Shown: positions 16,724 to 26,445 of the stretch, piece by piece | Numbering within the stretch: position 1 is the stretch's first letter | Layout: every line of letters begins with the position of its first letter | DNA from: BMS3ABIN04 sp964553325 | GTDB taxonomy: Bacteria; Bacteroidota; Ignavibacteria; Ignavibacteriales; Melioribacteraceae | Direction: 5' to 3' | Length of the DNA: 64,000 bases | Assembly (NCBI GenBank): GCA_964553325.1 | Contig: CAZKKI010000079.1 | Location: 4,492 to 68,491 of the forward strand | The notes under the pieces: model-generated | Database searches by the model: none | What the model saw: only the letters and a program-made list of their open reading frames with translations | Told to the model about the DNA's origin: nothing | Position numbers and translations under genes: made by a program

Positions 16724-19534
16724 TTATTTCAATAAAATCATTTTTTTTACTTGCGTAAAATTTCCGGCGTTTAACTTGTAAAAGTAAACTCCGCTCGGAA
16801 GCCCATCGGGACGCCAATTAATTTTGTAAACACCGGGAGTTTGATTTTCGTTAACTAAAGTTGCCACTTTCCGGCCAAGAACATCATAAACATTTAATTG
16901 CACGTGTAAAATATTTTCGGTACCTACGTTTGGAATCGAATAATTTATTACGGTTGCCGGATTAAAAGGATTCGGGTAATTTTGATATAAACGGAAATTA
17001 TCCGGAGTTTCATAACCGGATGTTACGATATTACTTAAAATATCTTTTTCGGGAGTTGGTAATTTTACCGTAGTGTAAATATGAAATTCTCCTGGTGCCA
17101 AACTTATGCCGGCTAAGGAATCCGTAACGTTTAACGAATCACCCGAGAAGTAATCGTACCAAACTCCAGTTTGTTGAAAATATGGAACAATGATTTTGGG
17201 AATAACATCAAAGTTGCCGATAATTGTAACGTTCATCGAAGTGTCGTTAATGTGGATTGTTTTCAAGGCGCCGGCAGCATTTATGGAAAAATCTGAAGTG
17301 TTAAATGCGGAGTAATTTTTCTTCAAGAAAATCAGTGCTTTGAAGGTTTTGTATAAATTTACTCTTGCAATGTTATTAAGATAATCCCATCTGAAAGGTT
17401 TTAAGCAAAGTCTGCAATTATTCGGATAGTTAATCGAATAATCATAACCGAGCTCACCGAATTGCCAAATCATTTTTGGTCCGGGTACCGTAAAGAAGAA
17501 TGCACCGGCAAGTTTTATTCTGTTCAACGCAATGTTTAAATCTTTAATGTTATAATTGCTTGTCGAATTGCCGTATTGTAAATTTTTATACATCAATCTT
17601 TCTTCATCGTGACTTTCCATATAGCCAATCAAATTCGGGTTATTCCAACCTCGCTTTCTGTAGGAAACGGAGCTGAAGTCGGATTTACCGTTTGTGTTAT
17701 ACCCCATCGTAGCTTCGTTATAATTATAATTCAAATTTCCCCAAAGCATCATACCGTAATCCGATAAAACCTTTTCCTCGGAATTTTCAGCGAAGTGCTC
17801 CAAAATTACGTAGGCGGTTGAATCGGTTTCCCAAAGTTTGTCCGCCATTCTTTTAAGCAAATCGATTCGCGATTGATCGTACTGGCTCCACGCATTAACA
17901 TCGTTGCCGGTATATTTTTGAGTAAAGCCTTTTGATAAATCGTATCTGAATCCGTCCACCTTATATTCGGTAAGCCAAAATTTGTTAATACGGTCAACTA
18001 ACTTTTGGGTCTGTTTACTTTCGTGATTGAAATCGTACCCTACACTGAACGGATGACGGGCAGTAACGTTATACCACGGATTTTCGTTTGTCGGCGGTCC
18101 GTAATTTCCCGAAGCATACAGTCGAACAAACGGCGATTGCCCGAATGAATGATTTAACACCATATCGAGAATAACGGCTATTCCGCGTTTGTGACATTCG
18201 TCTATCAATTTTTTTAGATCGTCTGCCGGACCGTAATATTTATCGACCGCAAAGTAGAAAGACGGATTGTAACCCCAACTTTCGTTTCCTTCGAATTCGG
18301 TTACGGGCATTAGCTCGATGGCGTTTATTCCCAAACTGTCGAGATAATCGAGAGTATCGATTAAAGTATTAAAAGTATGATTTTGAAGGAAATTTGCCAA
18401 CCATAATTCATAGATTAACAGTTTTGATTTTTCCGGTCGATTGAAATTTTCAATTTCCCAAGCATATTCCTCTTTCGCTGTTTGTAAAATCGAAACTATT
18501 TCCGTTGTTTTTCCTTCCGGGTAAGATTTTAGATTAGGATATATATCGTTCGTAATATATTTATCGTTCCACGGATCAAGGATTTTTTCCGTATATGGAT
18601 CGGCAATCCTTATCTTTCCGTCGACAAAATATTGAAACGCGTATTCTTGTTGCGGAACCAACCCGGAAATTGTTAACCAATAAGTGGAATCGTTCGGGGT
18701 TCTTTTCATATAATAATTCGTATCTATTTGCCAATCGTTGAAATCGCCGATAACATAAACGAATTGTTTGTTGGGTGCAAAAAGACTTAACGTAACCGTT
18801 GTATTGTCAATATAATTTATTCCTTCAATCACGCCTTCGGGTAATCCGGCTTGTTGAACGGGAGGATTAACAACGTAATCGAACGAATCCCTCGCAGTGA
18901 TTTGTTCTTCAGTAAAAGCCAGCACTTTAACCGTCGATTTACCGTAACTGTACGTAACTAAATCGTAGAACAATGTATCATTTGTGATTGAATAAATTAT
19001 TGAATCGTTAATCAGAAGTTTTAACGAATCAACCGTTGAAGGCGCTACCGCTAAAATTTTAATTGTGTCGTTCAAATTCGTGAAAACAAGTTTATCTTCG
19101 GGTGAAACTATTTTCAATCCGCTTCCGAGTTCGAGAAAAATATCTTCGGTTTGTTTCGTAGCATCGGCACTGCGAAAAACAAAGTTAAGCGAAGTTATGT
19201 GTTCGTTCGGATTCGTTACGTTATAAAATTCGCGCGGATAACCTATAACCAATTTGTAGAGATTATCGGCAATACGTGTAAGGGAAGGTTGAACAGCGTT
19301 GTCTCCCCAGTTTCCAATTACATATTGCCACTCTCCGAAGTTGGTATTTACACCGGTATGCGTATAAACCGTACCGGTGTAACCTACAAGTTCAGTCCTT
19401 TGAGCCTTTGTTGCGTCGAAAAAAATTATAATCGAGTCGTTCTCGGATGGGAACGACGGCGTTGAAGTTATTACTTGTCCGAATACTATCGCGGGAAATA
19501 ACAACAGTATATATATTTTTGAAATCAAGTTCAT
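16724..19534 (-). CDS. Secreted GH13 alpha-amylase-family enzyme with T9SS sorting domain
   Basis: A 936-residue exported glycoside hydrolase for alpha-glucans. Order: signal peptide (1-20), an N-terminal beta-sandwich, a CBM48-like domain (about 230-325; VIGDFNDW), the GH13 barrel, and a T9SS type-A sorting domain (NYPNPFNPATVINY, SGVYFYKL). The catalytic set is complete: nucleophile Asp532 (GFRYDLSKG), acid/base Glu579 (VILEHF) and Asp643 (MESHDEERL), plus DMVLNHSFG. The frame is open to a TTG at 19558, but ATG 19534 starts the signal peptide directly and is preferred. Secretion implies extracellular starch or glycogen breakdown; the adjacent outer-membrane receptor could take up products. 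Confidence 0.92.
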   Translation of the reverse strand: MNLISKIYILLLFPAIVFGQVITSTPSFPSENDSIIIFFDATKAQRTELVGYTGTVYTHTGVNTNFGEWQYVIGNWGDNAVQPSLTRIADNLYKLVIGYPREFYNVTNPNEHITSLNFVFRSADATKQTEDIFLELGSGLKIVSPEDKLVFTNLNDTIKILAVAPSTVDSLKLLINDSIIYSITNDTLFYDLVTYSYGKSTVKVLAFTEEQITARDSFDYVVNPPVQQAGLPEGVIEGINYIDNTTVTLSLFAPNKQFVYVIGDFNDWQIDTNYYMKRTPNDSTYWLTISGLVPQQEYAFQYFVDGKIRIADPYTEKILDPWNDKYITNDIYPNLKSYPEGKTTEIVSILQTAKEEYAWEIENFNRPEKSKLLIYELWLANFLQNHTFNTLIDTLDYLDSLGINAIELMPVTEFEGNESWGYNPSFYFAVDKYYGPADDLKKLIDECHKRGIAVILDMVLNHSFGQSPFVRLYASGNYGPPTNENPWYNVTARHPFSVGYDFNHESKQTQKLVDRINKFWLTEYKVDGFRYDLSKGFTQKYTGNDVNAWSQYDQSRIDLLKRMADKLWETDSTAYVILEHFAENSEEKVLSDYGMMLWGNLNYNYNEATMGYNTNGKSDFSSVSYRKRGWNNPNLIGYMESHDEERLMYKNLQYGNSTSNYNIKDLNIALNRIKLAGAFFFTVPGPKMIWQFGELGYDYSINYPNNCRLCLKPFRWDYLNNIARVNLYKTFKALIFLKKNYSAFNTSDFSINAAGALKTIHINDTSMNVTIIGNFDVIPKIIVPYFQQTGVWYDYFSGDSLNVTDSLAGISLAPGEFHIYTTVKLPTPEKDILSNIVTSGYETPDNFRLYQNYPNPFNPATVINYSIPNVGTENILHVQLNVYDVLGRKVATLVNENQTPGVYKINWRPDGLPSGVYFYKLNAGNFTQVKKMILLK

Positions 19535-19602
19535 AATTAATCCGCTTTTTGAACTCAAGTTATTACTAACCGATTAGAAAAACAACGGTAAAATTAATTA
19601 TG

Positions 19603-21729
19603 TTAGTTTAAGAATTCCCAAGAAAATCCGAATCTGAAAGTCATTTCTTGTTTGGGGTAATATTTAATGAGGTAATACTTAGTATCGAGAATATTTTCCA
19701 AAACAAAATAAACCGTAGCGGCATTTTGAATTTCTCCGGCAACGAAGATATCCAATTGGTTCGTAATCGTGCCCGATAAATCCGTTGTGGGCGAAGACAA
19801 CAAATTAACCGATGAGATTCTCGTAGTTAAAGCGGATAGTTGTTTCTCGAAATCATAAATAATATTCGATTGAACTAAGCGCGATCTGAAATTAAACCCC
19901 GCTTTCAAATGCAGGTTATTTTGAAAAAGCGTATCGACGTAATAAATTCCGGCGAACAATGAATATCTGCTATCCGGATGTTCATCTTTAAAATAATAAG
20001 CGGCATTTACTTCCGCCAGCAATTTCCAAGTATGATAATTAAAAGCAAAGTTGGCACCGCTGTTTGTTAAATTTTTTTCGGCGGGAAAATCGATAATCTC
20101 TACGGTTTTCAGAAAATCATCGCTTACCGAAATAACGGGATCGAGAAAATTGGTGGAAGAGTAATTAAAATAACCGGCGCTAGCATGCAATCCTTTGAAA
20201 GCAAACATTAGTTTAATTTCAAAAACATTTACATCGGAGCTAATTCCCGTAAGGTTTGTTTTGAAAGTATGAACGGGTTTTGAATATTTTGAAATACCGG
20301 AGTATATCTTCAACCGTTTATTGAGTTTAAAATTTATATCGGCACCGAAGCCGCTGAAATATTTATTATCCAACTCGGAATATGTTTGTTTGGCAAATAC
20401 CGAGGGAATGAAAACTTCGTTAAAAAAAGAAGATGAAACAACCGCACCGTAAGATAAATATGAATATTTGTTTAAGTCGGAAGTACCTAAAACATAATCG
20501 AAAACATCATTGTCGGTTCTCTCGTAATTACCGAATAAATAAACCGAGACGGGTTTAAATTTGTGCTCGTGAGAAAATCTTATTCCGTATGAGTTGTAAC
20601 CGTCGTCGTTGAAAATCTTTTTTACATAACCTTTCGATTCTTTTTCGTTTTGTCTGAATTTGGTCGAAAAGTATTGATAATAAAGCGTAACGTCCGATAA
20701 AGAATTTTCGGAAAGTTTAAGAAGAGCACTTAATTCGAAATTATGACGGGTGATTTTTTGATATCTCGTTGTAAATTCAACCGGGGCGAGAATTCTGTTA
20801 TATAAAATTCCTTCCGTATCGGTTATACCGGGAATTGCTTTTATGCTATCGAGATTAATACCGCCGAATAAGCCCGTATAGCTTCTTGCATGATTATACT
20901 TTGCAACAAGATTAACATAGTTGTTCACCAAATATTTAAATGCGGCGGAAGCTTTCCATGCCGAAAAATCGGTATTCTCATAACCGTTATCGATGGCGGA
21001 GTTGGTAAACTGAAAAGTTCCGTATAAGTTCCGGAATATACGGGTTTTAAAAACCCCGTTAATATAAGCCTCTTCGTTCTTTGCTTGAAAATATCTGATT
21101 TTGGTGAGAGGTTTTTTAGCCAACGTATCCGTTTCCCGGAAAAGTACCGCAACGGGATTGTTCATATTCCCGAACAAAAAACCTCGCGGTAGTGCCGAAA
21201 CCCCAATAAAATCAAGGTTTTCGGACTGAATCAAATTTAAATCGAGTGAATTTGTTAAACGGTTATTGTAATTTATTCCGTCCGTCAAATAAGTAATATT
21301 GTTGAAACCCAAATCGTAAAACTTCATTTCACTCGGTTGTCCGAGCCAACCTAAGTCCAATAAAGTGCCGTAGGGCAAATAATTTAACAAATCTCCCGTA
21401 AATCTATAATCTTTGAACTGTTGCTGCTTTTTAGAAATGATGTTATCATTAAAATTAAAAACTGAGAAATCCTTTTTTATTGGAATAAGCTTTCGAACCT
21501 TTTTAGTTTTAACGGAGTCTTCTAATAAAATTTTTCCGTTTGTAAGAGAATCCGGAGTGATATTTGAATTAATAATATCAGTGGAATCGGGAGTTTGGGC
21601 GAATAAAATTGATGAAATCATCAATAATATCAATACTTGAAAAAGAAAAGTGAAATTATTCCATTTTAAATTTGAACGTATTGGCGAAAAATTTTTAATA
21701 AAAGTTAATTTACACACTTCCGAAACCAC
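19603..21729 (-). CDS. TonB-dependent receptor-like outer-membrane protein
   Basis: A roughly 708-residue outer-membrane protein. A signal region (hydrophobic LILLMISSILFAQ near 33-46) precedes a plug-like domain (about 90-200; LLNYLPYGTLLDLG, YLTDGINYNN) and a long beta-barrel of aromatic-rich strands that ends MTFRFGFSWEFLN. No N-terminal carboxypeptidase-like domain or clear TonB box is visible. The start is uncertain: GTG 21729 is given, and GTG 21717 is equally possible; no ATG fits. It lies upstream of the amylase gene on the same strand (69-base gap), so oligosaccharide uptake is a reasonable guess. Confidence 0.7.
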   Translation of the reverse strand: MVSEVCKLTFIKNFSPIRSNLKWNNFTFLFQVLILLMISSILFAQTPDSTDIINSNITPDSLTNGKILLEDSVKTKKVRKLIPIKKDFSVFNFNDNIISKKQQQFKDYRFTGDLLNYLPYGTLLDLGWLGQPSEMKFYDLGFNNITYLTDGINYNNRLTNSLDLNLIQSENLDFIGVSALPRGFLFGNMNNPVAVLFRETDTLAKKPLTKIRYFQAKNEEAYINGVFKTRIFRNLYGTFQFTNSAIDNGYENTDFSAWKASAAFKYLVNNYVNLVAKYNHARSYTGLFGGINLDSIKAIPGITDTEGILYNRILAPVEFTTRYQKITRHNFELSALLKLSENSLSDVTLYYQYFSTKFRQNEKESKGYVKKIFNDDGYNSYGIRFSHEHKFKPVSVYLFGNYERTDNDVFDYVLGTSDLNKYSYLSYGAVVSSSFFNEVFIPSVFAKQTYSELDNKYFSGFGADINFKLNKRLKIYSGISKYSKPVHTFKTNLTGISSDVNVFEIKLMFAFKGLHASAGYFNYSSTNFLDPVISVSDDFLKTVEIIDFPAEKNLTNSGANFAFNYHTWKLLAEVNAAYYFKDEHPDSRYSLFAGIYYVDTLFQNNLHLKAGFNFRSRLVQSNIIYDFEKQLSALTTRISSVNLLSSPTTDLSGTITNQLDIFVAGEIQNAATVYFVLENILDTKYYLIKYYPKQEMTFRFGFSWEFLN

Positions 21730-21906
21730 TGTAATTATTGAACAAATTAGCTGCTTTCATTTGTAACATCACCAAATATAAGGAATATTAGGCTGATCGG
21801 GAGTTTTTTTTAATTTTTTTCGTTAAAAAATGAAAAAATATTTTTTTTTATATAAAAAATTATTTATTTTTTATATGCATTCAAAAACAAATCTAAAGGA
21901 AAAAAC

Positions 21907-22323
21907 ATGGCAAAAGCTAAAGCAAAGAAAGCTACCAAAACCAGAAAAGCTGCACCAAAGAAAACCGCAGCTAAAAAAACTACTAAGAAAGCAACAGCTA
22001 AAAAAGCTACTACTAAAAAAGCTGCACCAAAGAAAACCGGTCCAATGACAAAAGCTCAAATAGTTGACCATCTTGCAGCAAAATTAGAAACCACTAAAAA
22101 AACAGCTGCCGCATTTTTAGATGAATTTGCACAATTGGTCTACAAAAATGCTAAGAAAAGCTTTGTTATTCCCGGTTTAGGCAAAGTATATACCGCTAAA
22201 ACCAAGAAGAGAAAAGGTAGAAATCCTGCAACGGGTGAATCAATCGTTATCCCGGCAAAAAACAAAGTTAAATTCAGAGTATCGAAAGCTCTTCAAGATG
22301 CGGTATTTCCTCCAAAGAAATAA
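21907..22323 (+). CDS. HU-family DNA-binding protein with histone-H1-like N-terminal tail
   Basis: A 138-residue nucleoid protein. Residues 1-43 are a Lys/Ala/Thr-rich tail of KKA and TKKA-type repeats, like the tails of histone H1 and bacterial HupB/Hc1. Residues 47-138 are the HU/IHF fold: TKAQIVDHLAAKL, the DNA-inserting arm with RNPATGES, and KFRVSKALQDAV. HU bends and compacts DNA; the tail should add non-specific affinity. The tail is at the N-terminus, whereas in mycobacteria it is C-terminal. GAAAAAAC and an AT-rich leader precede the ATG, and a strong terminator follows. Confidence 0.93.
   Translation: MAKAKAKKATKTRKAAPKKTAAKKTTKKATAKKATTKKAAPKKTGPMTKAQIVDHLAAKLETTKKTAAAFLDEFAQLVYKNAKKSFVIPGLGKVYTAKTKKRKGRNPATGESIVIPAKNKVKFRVSKALQDAVFPPKK
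21945..22039 (+). repeat. Direct repeat inside the HU tail
   Basis: A 23-base sequence beginning AAAAGCTGCACCAAAG occurs at 21945-21967 and again at 22017-22039, 72 bases apart (24 codons), so recombination between copies would change tail length in frame. Confidence 0.8.
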
Positions 22324-22342
22324 TGAAGAAGATATCAAAAAT

Positions 22343-22370
22343 AAAGCCCGTATTTGCGGGCTTTTTTGTT
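22343..22370 (+). terminator. Rho-independent terminator after HU
   Basis: AAAGCCCG (22343-22350) and CGGGCTTT (22357-22364) form an 8-bp stem with a 6-base loop, followed by a T-run. It lies 20 bases after the HU stop and before the converging gene at 22386. Confidence 0.9.
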
Positions 22371-22385
22371 TTAACGGTTACAATT

Positions 22386-22904
22386 TTATTTTGCTTTCCG
22401 TTTGAATATTCCCGCAATTCTTTTGTCCTTTAGCTCTTCGATATCTTTTAATACTTTGAGATACAAATCTTTTGGAATGTGACTTAACAATATTGTAAGA
22501 AATGCATTGAAATCTTTTAAGTGTTGATTTATTCCGACTATGTTACCGTTCTTGTCCATTATATATATTGGTTTTGTCGGTTTTCCGGAAAATATTCCTC
22601 CATTAATATCGGTAATATCTTTGTAGTTCATTGCAATTTCTTTTTTTTGAAAAAAGAAATCGGAGAAAATCATTTTTTTATCATCCACTTCGATTTTGTA
22701 TGGAAACAGTTTATACATTTTAAAATAAAATCTGTTTAATATGTAGATGATAATTATGTTCAGCAATGCCGGTAAAGAGTATTTCCAATCGTACGTCATA
22801 CCCCAAATCAATAAAAGCAAATGAACAACAAGCAAAAACGTAACCGGAATGTTTGCAAATCTGTAAATAAATTGTGCTGTAATTGGGTATTTAAATGTTC
22901 TCAT
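22386..22904 (-). CDS. Hypothetical membrane protein with PH-like cytoplasmic domain
   Basis: A 172-residue protein with two membrane segments (about 17-36 and 44-60) followed by a soluble domain that begins FPYKIEVDDKKMIFSDFFFQ and continues IAMNYKDITDINGGIFSG. This topology and pattern resemble bacterial PH-domain (DUF304-like) proteins, but the match is by eye and weak. The C-terminus is basic (GIFKRKAK). It is followed after 14 bases by nothing on its strand except the HU terminator; its own promoter side faces the sugar dehydrogenase gene. Confidence 0.55.
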   Translation of the reverse strand: MRTFKYPITAQFIYRFANIPVTFLLVVHLLLLIWGMTYDWKYSLPALLNIIIIYILNRFYFKMYKLFPYKIEVDDKKMIFSDFFFQKKEIAMNYKDITDINGGIFSGKPTKPIYIMDKNGNIVGINQHLKDFNAFLTILLSHIPKDLYLKVLKDIEELKDKRIAGIFKRKAK

Positions 22905-22918
22905 TAGTTTGAATCCGT

Positions 22919-24352
22919 TTACTTAATTAACGTCATTTTTTTTATTAGGGAAAATTTATCCGACGAAAGTCTGTAAAAATAAGTGCCGCTGGAAAATTTA
23001 TCAGCATTCCACATTATGGAATAGTCCCCGGCGGTGATTTCATCATTTAATAATGTTTGCACCAATTGTCCCAATGAATTAAAAATTTCGAACTTAATGT
23101 TTTCTGGATTGTTTAGTGAAAAATCTATCTTTGTTTCCGGGTTAAACGGATTCGGATAATTTTGTTTAAGTTGAAAAGAAGGTTGTTTCATTGAACCGAC
23201 CGATGTGGTTTTTCCACCTTCTATCTTGAATAATTTACCCGAACTGTAATCTGCAAAATACAGATTATCTTGTTCGTCAACTCCGAAAGTTGAAATACTG
23301 TAACCTGTTTCGAAGATTAATTCGTTGGATATATTACTGTCGGTTTTGGTTAAAGCCCAAATTTTACCGGATACGAAATCCGCAAAAACATATTTTCCGT
23401 AAATTTCCGAGGCGTTCGAACCCCTGTAAACAAACCCGCCGGTAATGGAATAACCGCCTGCCGAGTTATGACCGTATTCCCAAACAGGCAACTCCAATCC
23501 TTCTTGATTGCACTGTTGAGAATTGTAACAATGGAAACCTTCCATTATGTTCCAGCCATAATTTTTTCCTTTTTCGATAATATCTACTTCTTCCCATAAA
23601 TTTTGACCGACATCGGCTGCCCACAAGGTTCCGGTTGTTTTATCGAAACTGAATCGCCAGACGTTCCTTAATCCGTAAGCATAAATTTCGGGTCGGGCAT
23701 CTTGTGTACTAATAAACGGATTGTCTGAGGGTATGGAGTATTGAGTATTTTGTCCGGGTGTATCAACGTCAATTCTAATTAAGCTTCCGAGTAACGTAGA
23801 GAGATTTTGTCCGTTTCCCAAAGGATCTCCGCCCGAACCGCCGTCTCCGAAAGAATTATATAAATATCCGTCGGGACCAAATGTAATTTGTCCGCCATTG
23901 TGATTGCTGTAGGGTTGTTCCACTTCCAAGAAAATTGTTTCGCTTGCCGGATCCGCTTTGTTTATATCGTTCGCGGAAACTTTGTACCTTGCAATAACGG
24001 TTCTGCGGGGCTCGGAGGCGGTATAGTTTACGAAAAAGTATCCGTTCTGTTTATAGTTGGGATGAAAAGCCAGACCGAGCAAACCTTGTTCTCCACCGGA
24101 CAACACTTTATCGGTTATATTCAGAAACGTTAATTTCTCGGTCGTATTGCTATTGTTAACGAAAACGGAAATTATGCCAGCCTGTTCGACCACAAATATT
24201 CTGTTTGTACCGTCGTTTGCATTTTGAATATCAACGGGAGCGTTAAAGTCCAAGTTCGGGAATGCTTCCGTAATTTTTAATTGTGCTTTGAATTCCGGAT
24301 TAGTACATCCGAGAAAAAGCAAGAGTATGTAAAAGGATTTATTAAAATTCAT
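22919..24352 (-). CDS. Secreted PQQ-dependent sugar dehydrogenase-like protein with T9SS sorting domain
   Basis: A 477-residue exported six-bladed beta-propeller of the GSDH (soluble aldose dehydrogenase/YliI) family. Visible are FVVEQAGIISVF, GGEQGLLGLAFHPNY, the catalytic-His segment SNHNGGQITFGPDGYLY, GDGGSGGDPLGNGQN and AYGLRNVWRFSFD. The family oxidises aldoses using the quinone cofactor PQQ. The C-terminal 80 residues are a type-A sorting domain (NYPNPFNPETKIDF, SGTYFYRL). The signal peptide contains a Cys (FLGCTNPEF), so a lipid-anchored form is possible. No PQQ synthesis genes are in the window, so PQQ may be scavenged or made elsewhere. Confidence 0.88.
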   Translation of the reverse strand: MNFNKSFYILLLFLGCTNPEFKAQLKITEAFPNLDFNAPVDIQNANDGTNRIFVVEQAGIISVFVNNSNTTEKLTFLNITDKVLSGGEQGLLGLAFHPNYKQNGYFFVNYTASEPRRTVIARYKVSANDINKADPASETIFLEVEQPYSNHNGGQITFGPDGYLYNSFGDGGSGGDPLGNGQNLSTLLGSLIRIDVDTPGQNTQYSIPSDNPFISTQDARPEIYAYGLRNVWRFSFDKTTGTLWAADVGQNLWEEVDIIEKGKNYGWNIMEGFHCYNSQQCNQEGLELPVWEYGHNSAGGYSITGGFVYRGSNASEIYGKYVFADFVSGKIWALTKTDSNISNELIFETGYSISTFGVDEQDNLYFADYSSGKLFKIEGGKTTSVGSMKQPSFQLKQNYPNPFNPETKIDFSLNNPENIKFEIFNSLGQLVQTLLNDEITAGDYSIMWNADKFSSGTYFYRLSSDKFSLIKKMTLIK

Positions 24353-24433
24353 TTCATGCCCGTTTTGTTATAAGGTATTCGAATATTAAATTAAAAAAAG
24401 GCAATTGTCAATAGTAAAAAGATTATACGAGCA

Positions 24434-24904
24434 TTAATCTTTACTCATCTTTACGATTTCGTCAAACTCCTTTTTCGCAACGGGCATTACGGATAGGCGG
24501 TTTCCCCGTTGAACCAGTTTCATGTCTTTTAATTTCGGATTGGATTTTATTTCTTCAAGGGTAACGGGCTTTTTGAATTTTTCTTTGAGTTTAATATCGA
24601 CCATGTACCACGTAGGTTTGTCTTTGTTGCTTTTGGGATCGTAATATTTCTCTTCGGGGTCGAAAGCCGTAAAATCGGGATAGCCTTCTTTTACAACTTC
24701 GCAAACTCCCACAACGGCGGTCGGTTTTGCATTGCTGTGATAAAATAAAACAAGATCGCCCTTTTTCATTTCGTCCCTCATAAAATTACGCGCTTGGTAA
24801 TTTCTTACACCGTCCCAATAAGTTGTTTTGTTTTTACTTTTTGCCAAATCGTCTATAGAGAATGTCGATGGTTCGGATTTCATCAACCAATATTTTCTGG
24901 ACAT
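24434..24904 (-). CDS. EVE-domain protein
   Basis: A 156-residue PUA-like EVE-domain protein of the thymocyte-nuclear-protein-1 type. It shows the family start YWLMKSEPSTFSIDDL, WDGVRNYQARNFMRD, the FYHSN segment and GNRLSVMPV near the end. EVE domains recognise modified bases in DNA or RNA, but the bacterial single-domain members are not well understood. Its start lies 2 bases after the hydrolase stop, so both share a transcript. Confidence 0.9.
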   Translation of the reverse strand: MSRKYWLMKSEPSTFSIDDLAKSKNKTTYWDGVRNYQARNFMRDEMKKGDLVLFYHSNAKPTAVVGVCEVVKEGYPDFTAFDPEEKYYDPKSNKDKPTWYMVDIKLKEKFKKPVTLEEIKSNPKLKDMKLVQRGNRLSVMPVAKKEFDEIVKMSKD

Positions 24905-24906
24905 AT

Positions 24907-25767
24907 TTATTTCCTTTCTTTTTTATTTTTCAGATAATTGTCAAACCAATGTTTTCTTAATTGATCGGCTTCGCTTTTATGCGGTTTGAGGAAGTGGTCT
25001 CCGTTTTCGAACAATACCAATCTGAACGGAAATTTCAAATCGAGTAATTTGTAAGCCAAATCAATCGAATCATGCGGTAAAACCCTTTTGTCGGCTGTTC
25101 CGTGCAATAAAAGCAAAGGAGTTGAGTCCGGCAGTTTATCAGCAAAATTTATTATCGATCTTTTGGAACAAAATGCTTCGAAATCGGTGTCGTTTAGTTT
25201 GTTAAAAGCATTGTCGAATAAGTGTTTCATAAATTTGCTTTCGTTTACGTTACAAGAAAGATTTGTAATTCCCGCATTAACAACGGCCGCACGGAATTTA
25301 TTTGTTTTCGTTAAGGCAAGGTATGTCATCATTCCGCCTCTGCTCCAACCTTCTATTCCCCAGATTGAAGTATCGGCGAAGGGGAATTCTTCCGCTACAT
25401 CGAAGAGATTCAGGATATCGTTAACGTCTTTTCCCCCGAATTCATCTTGTCCCTCCCCGCCGTCGTTGCCTCGGTATTGAGTTTCAAGCACAAAATAACC
25501 CCAACTTGCGATTTGTCCTAAAATTCCTTGAGCGTTAAAATCATCGAGTGCGCCGGCATTTCCATAACCGCCACGGCACCAAATTATGCAAGGATATTTT
25601 TCGTTTTCATTTACAGGGTACGCCACATATCCTTTAACTTTTAGTCCGTCCGAAAGGTAAGTGATTTTTTTAACCTCAACTTTTTCCACCGTATCGGAAC
25701 CCCAACCGCTTTTGATTAGGTTAAGTTGGGTAGAAGTTAAATTTAGGTTTTCGGAATTTATTATCAA
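24907..25767 (-). CDS. Alpha/beta hydrolase, prolyl-oligopeptidase (S9)-like
   Basis: A 286-residue cytosolic serine hydrolase. The nucleophile elbow GWSRGG gives Ser142; HGTADKRV supplies Asp226 and GDHFL supplies His258, a complete S9-type triad. The oxyanion region CRGGYGN is also present. Only the catalytic domain exists (no propeller), so it is better called a dienelactone-hydrolase/S9-like esterase or peptidase of unknown substrate. It has no signal peptide. It precedes the EVE gene directly and is divergent from the DUF192 gene across 84 bases. Confidence 0.82.
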   Translation of the reverse strand: MIINSENLNLTSTQLNLIKSGWGSDTVEKVEVKKITYLSDGLKVKGYVAYPVNENEKYPCIIWCRGGYGNAGALDDFNAQGILGQIASWGYFVLETQYRGNDGGEGQDEFGGKDVNDILNLFDVAEEFPFADTSIWGIEGWSRGGMMTYLALTKTNKFRAAVVNAGITNLSCNVNESKFMKHLFDNAFNKLNDTDFEAFCSKRSIINFADKLPDSTPLLLLHGTADKRVLPHDSIDLAYKLLDLKFPFRLVLFENGDHFLKPHKSEADQLRKHWFDNYLKNKKERK

Positions 25768-25851
25768 TTCGGTCTCGTTTCTTATTTTGGAATTTAGTAT
25801 AATTAAATATAATTACTGTAAATTTACCATTGCAAAAAAAATAAGTGATTT

Positions 25852-26433
25852 ATGTCGAAGAAAAAAAACAAACCGGCAAAGCAAAAAGAAACGGAAGCAA
25901 AAGAAAAAAAGAAATCGTTTGCGAAAATTTTTTATGTTGCGGGAATAGTTATTTTGGGATTGATAATATTTTTCAGTTTACCGTCTAAAACCGGTAATAA
26001 AAAAGACGTACCTGCCGATAAAATGAAGCTTGATAATTCGGCTTTTACTTTTACGAAACACGGTGAACTTTCATTTTTGAAAAAAGACGGTAGTTTCATC
26101 ACGAAAATAGATATTGAAATAGCCAACAACGACGAAACCCGTACGCGCGGATTGATGTACAGAAGCAGCATGAAGGAAAACCAAGGTATGCTTTTTATTT
26201 TTCCGCGCGAAGATTACCAATCATTTTGGATGAAAGACACTGTAATTCCCTTGGATATGATTTTTGTTAACGCAAAAAAGGAAATTGTTACAATCCATAA
26301 AAATACAACCCCTTATTCGCTAAAAGGTTATCCGTCCGATGAACCGGCTAAATATGTAGTAGAAGTTAACGCAGGATTTACCGATAAGTATAACATTGAA
26401 ATCGGCGATAAAATTGTTTGGAGAAGAAACTAA
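25852..26433 (+). CDS. DUF192 membrane-anchored protein
   Basis: A 193-residue protein: a Lys-rich N-terminus (1-24), one membrane segment (26-43) and a C-terminal DUF192 domain (about 75-190). Typical DUF192 signatures are present: RTRGLMYRSSMKENQGMLF, FWMKDTVIPLDMIFV and VVEVNAGF. The role of DUF192 is not established. The next gene (AddB-like) begins 12 bases downstream. Confidence 0.9.
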   Translation: MSKKKNKPAKQKETEAKEKKKSFAKIFYVAGIVILGLIIFFSLPSKTGNKKDVPADKMKLDNSAFTFTKHGELSFLKKDGSFITKIDIEIANNDETRTRGLMYRSSMKENQGMLFIFPREDYQSFWMKDTVIPLDMIFVNAKKEIVTIHKNTTPYSLKGYPSDEPAKYVVEVNAGFTDKYNIEIGDKIVWRRN

Positions 26434-26445
26434 ATTTAACTTGCA

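Noticed and set aside
21830..22048. Lys/Leu/Gln-rich open frame in another frame over the HU tail
   Set aside because: A frame-shifted reading of the repetitive HU tail codons.
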